A stretch of DNA of 64,000 nt from Hyphomicrobiales bacterium (GTDB taxonomy: Bacteria; Pseudomonadota; Alphaproteobacteria; Rhizobiales; Devosiaceae). The position numbers and the translations under genes are program-made. Positions 26,489-35,327 of the stretch are shown here, piece by piece. Under the pieces are notes generated by a model that saw nothing but the letters and a program-made list of their open reading frames with translations, did no database searches and was not told the DNA's origin. The stretch is taken from contig UCAU01000010.1 in NCBI GenBank assembly GCA_900470445.1, positions 1 to 64,000 of the forward strand. Reading direction: 5' to 3'. Within the stretch, counting starts at the first letter, position 1; every line of letters begins with the position of its first letter.

Positions 26489-26542
26489 GGCAGAGCCGAA
26501 ATCCGGGGCGGGCCAAACGTCCGTCCCATCTTCGGCTCTGCC
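26489..26542. repeat. Long inverted repeat between convergent genes
   Basis: GGCAGAGCCGAA (26489-26500) and TTCGGCTCTGCC (26531-26542) are perfect 12-bp arms around a 30-bp G-rich loop. It lies between the convergent GntR and quinone-oxidoreductase genes and could act as a bidirectional terminator, although no U-tract follows. The rest of the 26323-26552 gap shows nothing I can identify. Confidence 0.55.
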
Positions 26543-26552
26543 AAATTCCAGG

Positions 26553-27536
26553 TTATGGCAGGACCAAAATCGTCTTGCCCAGATCTCCGCGCTCGACGGC
26601 TTCATGTGCCTCTGCGATGGAGGCAAGCGGCAGCGTTCGGCCAATGTGATGCGTCAACTGCTTTGCCTCAAGCGCCGAATTGATGGCCTCGGCCGCTTCC
26701 AGATGGGCCTGCTTGGGCATCACGTAAACCAGCACAAAGCGTATGGTGACGTCGAGCATCACCAGGGGCCAGAACGGAAGCTTTGGCTCGGGCACCGCAT
26801 CGCTGGCATAGCTGGCGACGACACCATTCGGCGAGATCGTTTTGACGATCAGCTCAAGATTGGCACCGAACGCGACTTCAACAAAGCGGTCCACGCCACG
26901 GCCATTGGCGTCGCCTGTGAACCCGGCTATTGCCGTTGCCAAATCGTCGACATGACGATTGAGGACAAGGTCCGCGCCTGCCGCCGATGCGGATGCCGCG
27001 GCTTCCGCATTACCAACCGTGGCAATGACCCTGGCGCCACCCAGCTTGGCGAACTGGATTGCGTATCGGCCAACGGCCCCGGCGCCGCCCGAAACCAGAA
27101 CAACCTTGCCATCGACTGGACCGTCGGCAAACACGCAGCGCCAGGCGGTCATGGCCGGAATACCCAAACAGGCGCCTTCCTCAAAGCTCACGCCATCGGG
27201 CAGGCGCACTGCCTTGTATGCCGGCACGGTCGTGAATTCGGCGGCCGAGCCGTTCCAGCGGCCCAGGGTGGATTCGTAGAACCAGACGCGTTCGCCGATA
27301 CGGTTCTCAAGTTCGGGAGAGCCGACGCCGACAATTTCTCCAGCGCCATCCTGATTGGGAACGATCCGCGGAAAGGCCATGCCGCGACCACCACGACTTT
27401 TGGTGTCGGACGGATTGACGCCCGAGGCACGGACGCGAACCAGAACTTCGCCCGGACCAGGGGTCGGATCCGGCAAATCGCCGATTTCAAGAACCTCGCG
27501 AGCGGGGCCATTTTTTGAGTACCAGGCAGCTTTCAT
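26553..27536 (-). CDS. Zinc-independent alcohol dehydrogenase/quinone oxidoreductase family protein
   Basis: MDR-superfamily NAD(P)H-dependent oxidoreductase of 327 residues. The GroES-like N-terminal domain includes RVRASGVNPSDTK at about 41-53, and the Rossmann motif is VLVSGGAGAVGRYAIQFAKL. No zinc ligands are visible, matching NADPH:quinone reductase. ATG 27536 (MKAAWYSKNG) is the family-like start. It is divergent from the HxlR regulator with an 81-bp gap, a usual pair in which HxlR senses electrophiles or quinones and induces the reductase. Confidence 0.88.
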   Translation of the reverse strand: MKAAWYSKNGPAREVLEIGDLPDPTPGPGEVLVRVRASGVNPSDTKSRGGRGMAFPRIVPNQDGAGEIVGVGSPELENRIGERVWFYESTLGRWNGSAAEFTTVPAYKAVRLPDGVSFEEGACLGIPAMTAWRCVFADGPVDGKVVLVSGGAGAVGRYAIQFAKLGGARVIATVGNAEAAASASAAGADLVLNRHVDDLATAIAGFTGDANGRGVDRFVEVAFGANLELIVKTISPNGVVASYASDAVPEPKLPFWPLVMLDVTIRFVLVYVMPKQAHLEAAEAINSALEAKQLTHHIGRTLPLASIAEAHEAVERGDLGKTILVLP

Positions 27537-27589
27537 GGAACGATCCTCTTGTTTCGCATCGAAGTTAGGGATTTGATACGTCCACGAAC

Positions 27590-27614
27590 AGTACGTACAA
27601 AGAGAACATGTACT
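27590..27614. promoter_or_regulatory. Candidate HxlR operator between divergent genes
   Basis: AGTACGTAC (27590-27598) and GTACT (27610-27614) form a 25-bp interrupted palindrome with outer arms AGTAC/GTACT. It is followed by a second palindrome TATCAT-GA-ATGATA at 27614-27627 that overlaps the HxlR start codon. The repeated GTAC core resembles sites of HxlR-type regulators. Confidence 0.5.
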
Positions 27615-27617
27615 ATC

Positions 27618-27992
27618 ATGAATGATAGCACCCCTATCCAAACCCGCCCACGTCGACGTGCCGAACGCACCGGATGCGCCGTGGAGGTGACGCTCTCGGT
27701 CATCGGAGGGTTGTGGAAGCCGGTGATCCTGTTTCACCTGCTCAATGGCAAATTGCGCTTCAATGCCCTGTGTCGCATGGTCCCCAACGCAACGGCGCGC
27801 ATGGTGACGCTCCAGTTGCGGGAGCTGGAGCGGGATGGAGTCATCGATCGCATTGTCTATCCGGAAGTGCCGCCGCGAGTGGAATATGAACTGACCGATC
27901 TTGGCCGTTCGCTCGAGCCGGTTCTCCTCAGCATGCGCAACTGGGGTGCTGGCTTTGCTGGCATCGAGCAGACCGATCCGAATTGCAGGTAA
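27618..27992 (+). CDS. HxlR family winged-helix regulator
   Basis: A 124-residue regulator with the HxlR core: conserved cysteine in RTGCAVEVTLSVIGGLWKPVILFHLL (about 18-43), then the recognition region FNALCRMVPNATARMVTLQLRELERDGVIDR. ATG 27618 is chosen; the frame is open to 27549 but the extension covers the divergent promoter. The cysteine near residue 19 is where HxlR proteins often sense thiol-reactive compounds. It is the likely regulator of the divergent quinone oxidoreductase. Confidence 0.9.
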   Translation: MNDSTPIQTRPRRRAERTGCAVEVTLSVIGGLWKPVILFHLLNGKLRFNALCRMVPNATARMVTLQLRELERDGVIDRIVYPEVPPRVEYELTDLGRSLEPVLLSMRNWGAGFAGIEQTDPNCR

Positions 27993-28065
27993 ATCTGGGG
28001 TGGTTTACGGCCTGTCGGCTGTTGGATCTCGACGCATGAAAGCGGACGGGGACAGCTGATGTCAC

Positions 28066-28082
28066 CGGCGCGCAAAGCGCCG
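28066..28082. terminator. Short hairpin between convergent HxlR and bestrophin genes
   Basis: CGGCGC (28066-28071) pairs with GCGCCG (28077-28082) around GCAAA. It ends two bases before the stop codon of the bestrophin gene. It has no U-tract and could only be a weak terminator. Confidence 0.35.
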
Positions 28083-28083
28083 A

Positions 28084-29091
28084 TTATGTGGCAATGCCAT
28101 TGCGAGGGAGCAGCGGCGCGGGCAGTTCCGTCTCGCCCATCGCTACGCGCAGTTCGATCTCGATCTCACGACAGATCTGGGAGATCGGCACGTCGTTCGC
28201 GCCGCCCTCGAACGGATTTGATGTGCTCTCGCCCACTTGGTCGAGCGACATATACATCCAGCCAAGCAGCGCGCTGAACGGAATGGTCAGCCAGATCGAA
28301 ATCACGCTCCACACGCCACCAAGCTTGCTCATCTCCGCAAAGACCGGCACGGCGCCGAACGGCAGCAGCGTGCAGAAGATGGCTACGAACATCGAGCTGA
28401 CAATGGCATATTGGCGCGGATAAGGGCTGTTCTTGATGCGGTCGCAGCGTGCCTGCTGGTCATGGAAATCCCGCATCAGCTTGAGCAGTTCGGCATAGAC
28501 CTGCGGCGGCAGGCGGGCATCGCGGAACAGAAGATTGATCTGGTGCCCTTGACTGTCGAGCAGTTGCAACGGCGCAGCCAGCATGCCATTGGCGAGTATC
28601 TGTGCGGCCGCCTCCTTGCCCAGCAATGTCTCCAATTCATGGGTCAGCGACGTCGTATCCTCGATGATGTGATACCGCTTGCGAAATTCCGCATTGGCCT
28701 TGCGGCCCATCGACTCCCAGGGCATCGGCCGGCGCAGGCAATGACGCAGTGCGGTCATCCAGGCGATGTGCCGATAGACCAGCACGCACATGGTTTGCTC
28801 ATCGGTGAAATCGGCGCAGAACCGGGACAGCATGCGGCTGCTCGCCGATATCTGCGCAAAGGCCTGCAGGGCCTCCGCACTTCGCACCAGCACCTGCGAG
28901 TTCTTGAAACCGGCCATCAGCGAAACCGTCGTGCCGAGCACCACGACAATCGGCCAGGGCACGGAGAAGCCGGCAATGGAGGGGATATTATAGACCCCGA
29001 TCGCACACAGGCTCACCGCCACCATGAACACTATGCTGCCGCGAGACCATAGCGCGAATTCAATTGGTCTATAGGATCTTCCGACATGCAT
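28084..29091 (-). CDS. Bestrophin family ion channel
   Basis: A 335-residue inner-membrane protein of the bacterial bestrophin family (formerly UPF0187). Membrane segments lie at about residues 18-58 (SIVFMVAVSLCAIGVY and FSVPWPIVVVLGTTVSLMAGF) and 225-275 (QYAIVSSMFVAIFCTLLPFG, VWSVISIWLTIPFSALLGWMYM). The late motif NPFEGGANDVP is the conserved bestrophin element. ATG 29091 is preferred; an in-frame ATG at 29124 directly follows the -10 of the ECF-type promoter and would lie before the transcript start. The gene faces the ECF41 operon, and its promoter is of the same type. Confidence 0.88.
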   Translation of the reverse strand: MHVGRSYRPIEFALWSRGSIVFMVAVSLCAIGVYNIPSIAGFSVPWPIVVVLGTTVSLMAGFKNSQVLVRSAEALQAFAQISASSRMLSRFCADFTDEQTMCVLVYRHIAWMTALRHCLRRPMPWESMGRKANAEFRKRYHIIEDTTSLTHELETLLGKEAAAQILANGMLAAPLQLLDSQGHQINLLFRDARLPPQVYAELLKLMRDFHDQQARCDRIKNSPYPRQYAIVSSMFVAIFCTLLPFGAVPVFAEMSKLGGVWSVISIWLTIPFSALLGWMYMSLDQVGESTSNPFEGGANDVPISQICREIEIELRVAMGETELPAPLLPRNGIAT

Positions 29092-29124
29092 GGGATGCCC
29101 CGTACTCAAGGTTGCCGCATCCAT

Positions 29125-29151
29125 GACGAAACCGCCGCCAGCAGTGTGACA
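29125..29151 (-). promoter_or_regulatory. ECF41-type promoter for the bestrophin gene
   Basis: On the minus strand TGTCACA (29151-29145) is followed after 16 bp by CGTC (29128-29125). This matches the TGTCACA-N16/17-CGTC promoter described for ECF41 sigma factors. Transcription should start near 29117, about 26 bp before the chosen ATG. Confidence 0.85.
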
Positions 29152-29180
29152 TGCCAGGCGCAGAATCTTTTTGCCGCCCA

Positions 29181-29208
29181 TGTCACAACCGATCCGCGCC
29201 ATCTCGTC
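29181..29208 (+). promoter_or_regulatory. ECF41-type promoter for the epimerase-CMD-sigma operon
   Basis: TGTCACA (29181-29187), a 17-bp spacer and CGTC (29205-29208), 54 bp before ATG 29263. It is the same element as the divergent one at 29125-29151, with -35 boxes 29 bp apart. It makes the sigma factor gene, third in this operon, autoregulated. Confidence 0.88.
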
Positions 29209-29262
29209 TTGCTGCTGAAGACGCTGCCAATCGCGGCCGGCGTCAATCAGCAGGACAAGACT

Positions 29263-30015
29263 ATGAAGATCCTCGTCATCGGCGGTACCGGCCTTATCGG
29301 CTCCAAGACCGTGCGCCTTCTTCTCGAGCGCGGCCATGAAGTCATTTCCGCCTCCCCCAGTTCTGGCGTCAACACCATCACCGGTGAGGGCCTGGCCCAG
29401 GCCATGGTTGGTATAGATGTGGTGCTGGACCTGGCCAATTCACCGTCCTTCGAGGATGCGGCCGTGCTCGAATTCTTCCAGACGGCGGGGCGCAACCTGC
29501 TGGCCGCAGAAGAAGCCGCAGGCGTTCGCCATCACGTCGCGCTCTCGGTGGTGGGCACGCAGGACCTTGGCGAAAGCGGCTATTTCCGTGGCAAACAGGC
29601 ACAGGAAGCCCTGATAAAAGCCTCGCCCATCCCCTATACCATCGTGCATTCGACCCAGTTTTTCGAGTTCCTCGGGGGCATCGCCAAGTCTGCCGGCGCC
29701 GAGGGCACCATCACGCTCTCGACCGCCTTCATCCAGCCTATCGCATCGCCCGACGTTGCGGCTGTCATGGCCGATGTCGCTCTCGGCGCTCCGCTTAATG
29801 CTACCCTCGAAATCGCCGGTCCGGACAAGGTGCGCATGTCCGAGCTGCTGAGCCGGTATCTGCGCGATATCGGCGACACCCGCGCCGTGATCGGCAGCCC
29901 GGACGCCCCCTATTTCGGCGCCCACCTCGCCGATGACACCCTGCTGCCGCGCGGTACGGCGCGTCTCGGCACCATCGGCTATGGCGACTGGCTCGCCAGC
30001 CAGACGGCGCGGTGA
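29263..30015 (+). CDS. NAD(P)-binding NmrA/epimerase-like protein (atypical SDR)
   Basis: A 250-residue Rossmann-fold protein with GGTGLIG at residues 7-13 and the core segments VDVVLDLANSPSFED and HHVALSVVGTQDLGESGYFRGKQAQEALIKAS typical of NmrA-like SDRs. ATG 29263 is the family start; the frame is open to 29086 but that part contains the promoter. It is the first gene of a COE operon (carboxymuconolactone decarboxylase, oxidoreductase, epimerase) with an ECF41 sigma factor. The substrate is unknown. Confidence 0.87.
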   Translation: MKILVIGGTGLIGSKTVRLLLERGHEVISASPSSGVNTITGEGLAQAMVGIDVVLDLANSPSFEDAAVLEFFQTAGRNLLAAEEAAGVRHHVALSVVGTQDLGESGYFRGKQAQEALIKASPIPYTIVHSTQFFEFLGGIAKSAGAEGTITLSTAFIQPIASPDVAAVMADVALGAPLNATLEIAGPDKVRMSELLSRYLRDIGDTRAVIGSPDAPYFGAHLADDTLLPRGTARLGTIGYGDWLASQTAR

Positions 30016-30026
30016 GGAACACCACG

Positions 30027-30491
30027 ATGAAAGCACGATTGGACGATCACCTCGCCAAGGCTCCCGCCGCGATCAAGGCCCTGATGGCGCTTGAAGCCGC
30101 GCTCAAGGGGAGTAGTCTTGAAACGGGATTGCTGGAGCTGGTCAAGCTGCGCGCCTCGCAAATCAATGGCTGCGCCTATTGCATCCATATGCACGCCACC
30201 TCGCTGCGCAAATCGGGTGAAAGCGACATGCGACTCTACCTGCTGGATGCCTGGCGCGAGGCGCCACACTACACGGCACGCGAGCGAGCAGCCCTGGCCT
30301 GGACGGAGCGCCTCACGCGGCTATCGGAAACCGATATCGAGGAGGCTGAATATGAAATCCTCGAGGCCGCCTTCACGCCGGAGGAACGAGTCAACCTGAC
30401 GCTGGCGATCGGCGCCATCAATGTGTGGAACCGGCTGCAGGTCGGCTTTGCCGTGCCCCCGCCCTTCCCCGAGGACACACATGGCGCCTGA
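30027..30491 (+). CDS. Carboxymuconolactone decarboxylase/AhpD-like protein
   Basis: A 154-residue protein with the redox motif CxxCxxxH: Cys49, Cys52 and His56 in NGCAYCIHMH. ATG 30027 has GAGGAA seven bases upstream; an in-frame GTG at 30012 overlaps the preceding gene. AhpD-type members are alkylhydroperoxide-linked disulfide reductases, and the motif is complete here. It lies 11 bp after the SDR gene and overlaps the sigma factor gene by 11 bp, the usual partner arrangement for ECF41. Confidence 0.9.
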   Translation: MKARLDDHLAKAPAAIKALMALEAALKGSSLETGLLELVKLRASQINGCAYCIHMHATSLRKSGESDMRLYLLDAWREAPHYTARERAALAWTERLTRLSETDIEEAEYEILEAAFTPEERVNLTLAIGAINVWNRLQVGFAVPPPFPEDTHGA

Positions 30492-31344
30492 GCAGGCTTC
30501 AGATCTGTTCGAGACGCACCGGCCCCGGCTGGTGCGTCTGGGCTATCGCATGCTCGGCGGCCGCGCCGCTGCCGAGGATATCGTGCAGGATGCCTGGCTG
30601 CGCTGGTCCAACACCGATCAGTCCGCGGTCAACAATGTGGGCGCCTTCCTCACCCGCATCGTCACCCGGCTCTGCCTCGATGAGCTGAAATCGGCCCGCG
30701 CCCGGCGCGAACTCTATGTCGGCAGCTGGCTGCCTGAACCCATCATCGAGCCGGAAGAACCGGGCATCGACACCGACGAGCTGACCATGACGCTCATGCT
30801 CGCGCTCGAACGCCTGTCGCCGCTCGAACGCGCCGCCTTCCTGCTGCACGATGTCTTCGGCCAGCCGCTCGAGGAGATTGCAACCACGCTTGGCCGCGAC
30901 GCGCCCGCGGTGCGCCAGCTTGCCTCGCGCGCCCGAAAGCACGTGCAGGAGGCTCGCCCCCGTTTCCCCGTCGCCCGGGAGGATGGCGACCGTATTGCCC
31001 AGGCCTTCTTCTCCGCCGCCCATTCGGGCGATGTCACCGCATTGCGGGCTCTGCTGGCCGACGATGTCGTGCTGCATTCGGACGGCGGGGGCAAGGTTTT
31101 CGCCTTCCTGCGCCCCATTATCGGCCTGGAGCATGTGCTGCGCATGTATGGCGGTCTCTATCGCAAGCTGGGCCCCGACTGGACCCAGTTCATCCGCCCG
31201 GCCTGGATCGATGGCCTGCCCGGCTATGTCAGCCGCGAACGGGGCGCTATCCTGCAGACCACGGCCTTTGCCATCGAAAACGGCAAGATCACCGCCATCT
31301 ACATGATCCGCAATCCCGACAAGCTCACCCATGTCCATGGGTGA
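30481..31344 (+). CDS. ECF41-group RNA polymerase sigma factor (SigJ-like) with SnoaL-like C-terminal domain
   Basis: A 287-residue sigma factor. The sigma-2 region is near residues 8-75 (MLGGRAAAEDIVQDAWLRW), the sigma-4 region near 105-160 (LSPLERAAFLLHDVFGQPLEEIATTLG), and a SnoaL-like domain follows. Diagnostic ECF41 motifs are present: YVGSWLPEP in the linker, SDGGGK in the extension and NPDKL near the C-terminus. In this group the fused domain replaces an anti-sigma factor. ATG 30481 overlaps the CMD gene by 11 bp. Two matching promoters at 29.1-29.2 kb indicate it controls its own operon and the bestrophin gene. Confidence 0.93.
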   Translation: MAPEQASDLFETHRPRLVRLGYRMLGGRAAAEDIVQDAWLRWSNTDQSAVNNVGAFLTRIVTRLCLDELKSARARRELYVGSWLPEPIIEPEEPGIDTDELTMTLMLALERLSPLERAAFLLHDVFGQPLEEIATTLGRDAPAVRQLASRARKHVQEARPRFPVAREDGDRIAQAFFSAAHSGDVTALRALLADDVVLHSDGGGKVFAFLRPIIGLEHVLRMYGGLYRKLGPDWTQFIRPAWIDGLPGYVSRERGAILQTTAFAIENGKITAIYMIRNPDKLTHVHG

Positions 31345-31417
31345 GTGATCTTTCGCCGAAGGCTCTGTCCGAGCCCTGGGCCCCGGGCCGACGCTGAAGC
31401 ACTTTATGTCAGCAATA

Positions 31418-31441
31418 ATTCTTGACTGTTGAGTCCAGAAT
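31418..31441. promoter_or_regulatory. TetR operator (autoregulatory site)
   Basis: ATTCTTGACT-GTTG-AGTCCAGAAT at 31418-31441 is an interrupted palindrome with one mismatch in its 10-bp arms and matches the site at 32079-32102. It includes a TTGACT -35-like box and ends 15 bp before the TetR start. Confidence 0.75.
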
Positions 31442-31456
31442 ACATATTTGAGGTCC

Positions 31457-32041
31457 ATGGCAAGAACCAAGGAATTCGATCGCGACGCTGCCCTGGCCGG
31501 AGCACTGGAGGTGTTCTGGAGCAAGGGTTATGAACGTGCCTCGACTGACGATCTGCTCAAGGGCATGAAGATCGGCCGCCAGTCGATGTACGATACCTTC
31601 GGCGACAAGCAGTCCCTGTTTCTTGAAAGCCTGCGTTGCTATCACAAGCTCGACAACAAGAATTTCTTCGACCATCTGGGCGACAATCCGTCCCCGCTCC
31701 AGGTCATACACGGCTTCCTCGCCATCTTCACCCGGCGCAGCGCCGAGGAAAATGCGCGCGGCTGCATGGGCATCAATGCCACCACGGCCTTCGGTAACAG
31801 CCAGCCGGAAGTAACGGCCCTTGCCCGCAATACGGCGACAAATGTAGAGACCTTGCTCGCGGGCCTGGTCGAGGCCGCGAAAGCGCGGGGCGAACTGTCC
31901 AAGACACTGAACGCGACAATAGCCGGAAGCTTCCTCTACGCAACGTTGCAGGGCCTGACGGTTAGGGCGCAGGCTGGTGCAAGCCGTGACGAGCTTGCCG
32001 GGGTCGCCGACTTTGCCATGAAGGCGCTCTCAGCCATGTAA
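31457..32041 (+). CDS. TetR family transcriptional regulator
   Basis: A 194-residue TetR regulator. The helix-turn-helix is at about residues 23-43 (YERASTDDLLKGMKIGRQSMYDTFGDKQSLF), and a TetR C-terminal ligand domain follows, with NARGCMGINAT near the middle as in AcrR/YxaF-like members. ATG 31457 follows GAGG closely; the in-frame start at 31448 would lie on it. Matching palindromes stand before this gene and before the SDR gene downstream, so it represses both. Confidence 0.9.
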   Translation: MARTKEFDRDAALAGALEVFWSKGYERASTDDLLKGMKIGRQSMYDTFGDKQSLFLESLRCYHKLDNKNFFDHLGDNPSPLQVIHGFLAIFTRRSAEENARGCMGINATTAFGNSQPEVTALARNTATNVETLLAGLVEAAKARGELSKTLNATIAGSFLYATLQGLTVRAQAGASRDELAGVADFAMKALSAM

Positions 32042-32078
32042 CCGCTGTCCAATCCAGCCTCATCCATAAGCCTGCTTA

Positions 32079-32102
32079 ATTCTGGACTGATAAGTCCAGA
32101 AT
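32079..32102. promoter_or_regulatory. Perfect TetR operator before the SDR gene
   Basis: ATTCTGGACT-GATA-AGTCCAGAAT at 32079-32102: two perfect 10-bp arms around 4 bp. It shares its right arm exactly with the site at 31432-31441. It lies 34 bp before the SDR start codon. Confidence 0.82.
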
Positions 32103-32135
32103 ATGGGCTTTCTCTGCCTGACGAAAGGAAACAAA

Positions 32136-32876
32136 ATGTCGGCAACTCTCCCTCTCCTAGACAAGCGCGCCATCGTTACCGGAGGCTCGCGCGGCATCGG
32201 TGCCGCCATCGTCCGCAAACTGGCCGAGCAAGGTGCCCAGGTGGCCTTTACCTATTCGGCAAGTCCCGAAGCCGCGCAGAGCCTGGTCGCCGACATCACC
32301 GCTAGCGGCGGGAAGGCCTTCGCCCTTCAGGCAGACAGCGCCGATCCGGCAGACCTGCAGGCCACGATTCGCCAGGCAGTCGATTTGCTGGGTGGGCTGG
32401 ATATTCTGGTCAATAATGCCGGCACTCTGGTGCATGCGCTGATCGAGGATTTCAGCCAGGCTGACTTCGACCGGACAATGGCGATCAATGTGCGCGCGCC
32501 CTTCTTCGCGATGCAGGAAGCAGGGCGGCACATGCGGTCCGGTGGGCGCATCATCAACGTATCCAGCAATGTCGCGGTGAGCGCTTCGGTGCCCGGCGCC
32601 AGCGTCTATGGTCTGTCCAAGTCAGCACTCACCGCGATGACACGCTCGCTTGCCCATGAGTTTGCGCCAAGGGGCATCACCGTCAACGCCATCCAGCCAG
32701 GCCCGACCATTACGGATATGACCTCGGGCAAGGAGGACTTCATCATTGGCATGGTGCCAGCTGGTCGCATGGCAAATGCCGCGGAACCTGCGTCACTTGT
32801 GGCCTACCTAGCCGGACCGGACGCCGGGTTTATCAACGGCGCGGCAGTGACCATCGATGGCGCAATGACCGCATAG
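32136..32876 (+). CDS. Short-chain dehydrogenase/reductase (FabG-like)
   Basis: Classical SDR of 246 residues: cofactor motif TGGSRGIG at 15-22, NNAG at 93-96, the catalytic serine near 144 (NVSSN), and Tyr158/Lys162 (YGLSK). ATG 32136 has AAAGGA about 7 bp upstream; an earlier in-frame ATG at 32103 overlaps the operator. It is the sole target gene of the adjacent TetR repressor, the usual arrangement for a carbonyl-detoxifying reductase. The substrate is unknown. Confidence 0.92.
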   Translation: MSATLPLLDKRAIVTGGSRGIGAAIVRKLAEQGAQVAFTYSASPEAAQSLVADITASGGKAFALQADSADPADLQATIRQAVDLLGGLDILVNNAGTLVHALIEDFSQADFDRTMAINVRAPFFAMQEAGRHMRSGGRIINVSSNVAVSASVPGASVYGLSKSALTAMTRSLAHEFAPRGITVNAIQPGPTITDMTSGKEDFIIGMVPAGRMANAAEPASLVAYLAGPDAGFINGAAVTIDGAMTA

Positions 32877-33014
32877 CAATTGCTTGGCTGCCTGCAGCCA
32901 AAAACAGCTTGTGGGCTCATACACTCAAGCGAGGGGTTGGCCTGCGTCCCTGCCACCCCTAAAACCCCGGCAGGTCGTCGCCTTTGACGACTGAGGAACA
33001 GAAGGGTGACACAA

Positions 33015-33191
33015 ATGCAGGATGACAAACGCCACGTCGAGCAGGTTCGCTTGGCGGGGTGGATCGCGGGAGCTTCCGAGAAGGACAAAAGCACCAATCC
33101 GCATCGCGGCAAAAAGAATGTAGACGAGGCGAACTGGGACGAAGCCTGGGAAAAGGGCTTCGCGGGCCAGGATTATGAAGTCTGGTCTTAG
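33015..33191 (+). CDS. Small ribosome-modulation-factor-like protein
   Basis: A 58-residue protein starting at ATG 33015 behind AAGGG (GTG 33006 is an alternative). The spacing GWIAG...NPHRG...W..AW..GF.G resembles the short Rmf-like family in which two tryptophan-glycine helices flank an NP segment. It ends EVWS. The charge is balanced and no signal is present. It stands alone between the SDR and aldo-keto reductase genes and is followed by a GC-rich hairpin. A role in ribosome hibernation is only a suggestion from the pattern. Confidence 0.5.
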   Translation: MQDDKRHVEQVRLAGWIAGASEKDKSTNPHRGKKNVDEANWDEAWEKGFAGQDYEVWS

Positions 33192-33214
33192 TTTCCCGGT
33201 CGCCGAACGTCGAA

Positions 33215-33236
33215 CGGCGGCGCCTGAGCGCCGCCG
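33215..33236. terminator. GC-rich hairpin between convergent genes
   Basis: CGGCGGCGC (33215-33223) pairs perfectly with GCGCCGCCG (33228-33236) around CTGA. It lies between the small Rmf-like gene and the convergent aldo-keto reductase gene and can serve both directions; the U-tract is poor. Confidence 0.6.
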
Positions 33237-33243
33237 CGTCTAA

Positions 33244-34311
<1,068 letters not shown>

Positions 34312-34350
34312 TCACTTGACCTTTTGAGGCAAGCCGGATGGGATGTCGCC

Positions 34351-35232
34351 ATGAGTGATCTCGAATACATCCGCGATATCGCCCTTCGCCATGCGGGCCG
34401 ACACAATCCAGAGCTGCCACGCGTGCAGGTTTATCGCATGGACAACCTGACCGCGGCCGCTGGCCTGATCTATGAACCGGTGGTTTGCCTTGTCCTGCAA
34501 GGCCGCAAGCGCACCTTCATCGGCGACACCGTTCTCGAATATGGTCCGGGCGAATATATCGTTGTCGCGGCTGAACTGGCGGCCATGGGGCAGGTCTGTG
34601 AGGCGACGTCCGACGAGCCCTATCTGGCGCTCAACTTGCTGCTCGATCCGGCTGTCATATCCAGCCTGTTGCTGGATATGACGGGCCAGTCTGAACCGCG
34701 CATGAAATCGGGCTTTGGGGTCACGAAGGCCAATCCGGCAATGCTTGAAACCTGGCGCCGGTTTGCTGGCTTGCTGGATCGGCCCGAGGAGGTGCGGGTC
34801 ATGGCTTCTCATCTGGAGCACGAATTGATTTTCCGCCTGCTGATGGGTCCCCAAGGTGGACTACTCCGCCAGATTGCTGGCGCAGATTCCCGTCTCTCCC
34901 ATATCCGGCGCGCCATGGGCTGGATCAAGGCGCACTACGCCGATGCGGTCAGCATAGATGCGATGGCGGCCGTGGCCGGCATGAGCGCTTCGGTTTTTCA
35001 CCGTCGCTTCAAAGCAGTAACCGGCGTCACTCCACTGCAATATCAGAAACATATCCGCCTGCACGAAGCCCGCCGCCGGCTCATAACCGAGCGAGCCGAG
35101 GCCGCCACTGTGGGCTATGCCGTGGGCTACGAGAGCGCCTCGCAATTCTCTCGCGAATACAAGCGCTTCTTCGGTGCGCCGCCGCGACGCGATGCCAACG
35201 CAATGCAAACACTTGCCGAACCAGGACCTTGA
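34351..35232 (+). CDS. AraC family transcriptional regulator (AraC_N type)
   Basis: A 293-residue regulator with an N-terminal cupin-like AraC_N domain (YEPVVCLVLQGRKRTFIGD near 41-59) and a C-terminal double helix-turn-helix from about residue 190 (IDAMAAVAGMSASVFHRRFKAVTG and YAVGYESASQFSREYKRFFGAPP). The 135-bp gap to the divergent aldo-keto reductase gene has no obvious palindrome. It most likely activates that gene. Confidence 0.92.
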   Translation: MSDLEYIRDIALRHAGRHNPELPRVQVYRMDNLTAAAGLIYEPVVCLVLQGRKRTFIGDTVLEYGPGEYIVVAAELAAMGQVCEATSDEPYLALNLLLDPAVISSLLLDMTGQSEPRMKSGFGVTKANPAMLETWRRFAGLLDRPEEVRVMASHLEHELIFRLLMGPQGGLLRQIAGADSRLSHIRRAMGWIKAHYADAVSIDAMAAVAGMSASVFHRRFKAVTGVTPLQYQKHIRLHEARRRLITERAEAATVGYAVGYESASQFSREYKRFFGAPPRRDANAMQTLAEPGP

Positions 35233-35327
35233 CACCAGGTCCGCTCAGCGTCCCAACCCCAACTTTGATTTCCCAAAAGCGGAAGTTGGCTCGTCACCAA
35301 GACGACGTCTCAGATGGGCAGAAGCGG

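Noticed and set aside
26489..26542. Inverted repeat considered as terminal repeats of a miniature transposon
   Set aside because: No target-site duplication is visible and the total length is only 54 bp, so a terminator-like structure is simpler.
29092..29124. Earlier ATG (29124) as start of the bestrophin gene
   Set aside because: It directly follows the CGTC -10 element, so it would lie before the transcript start.
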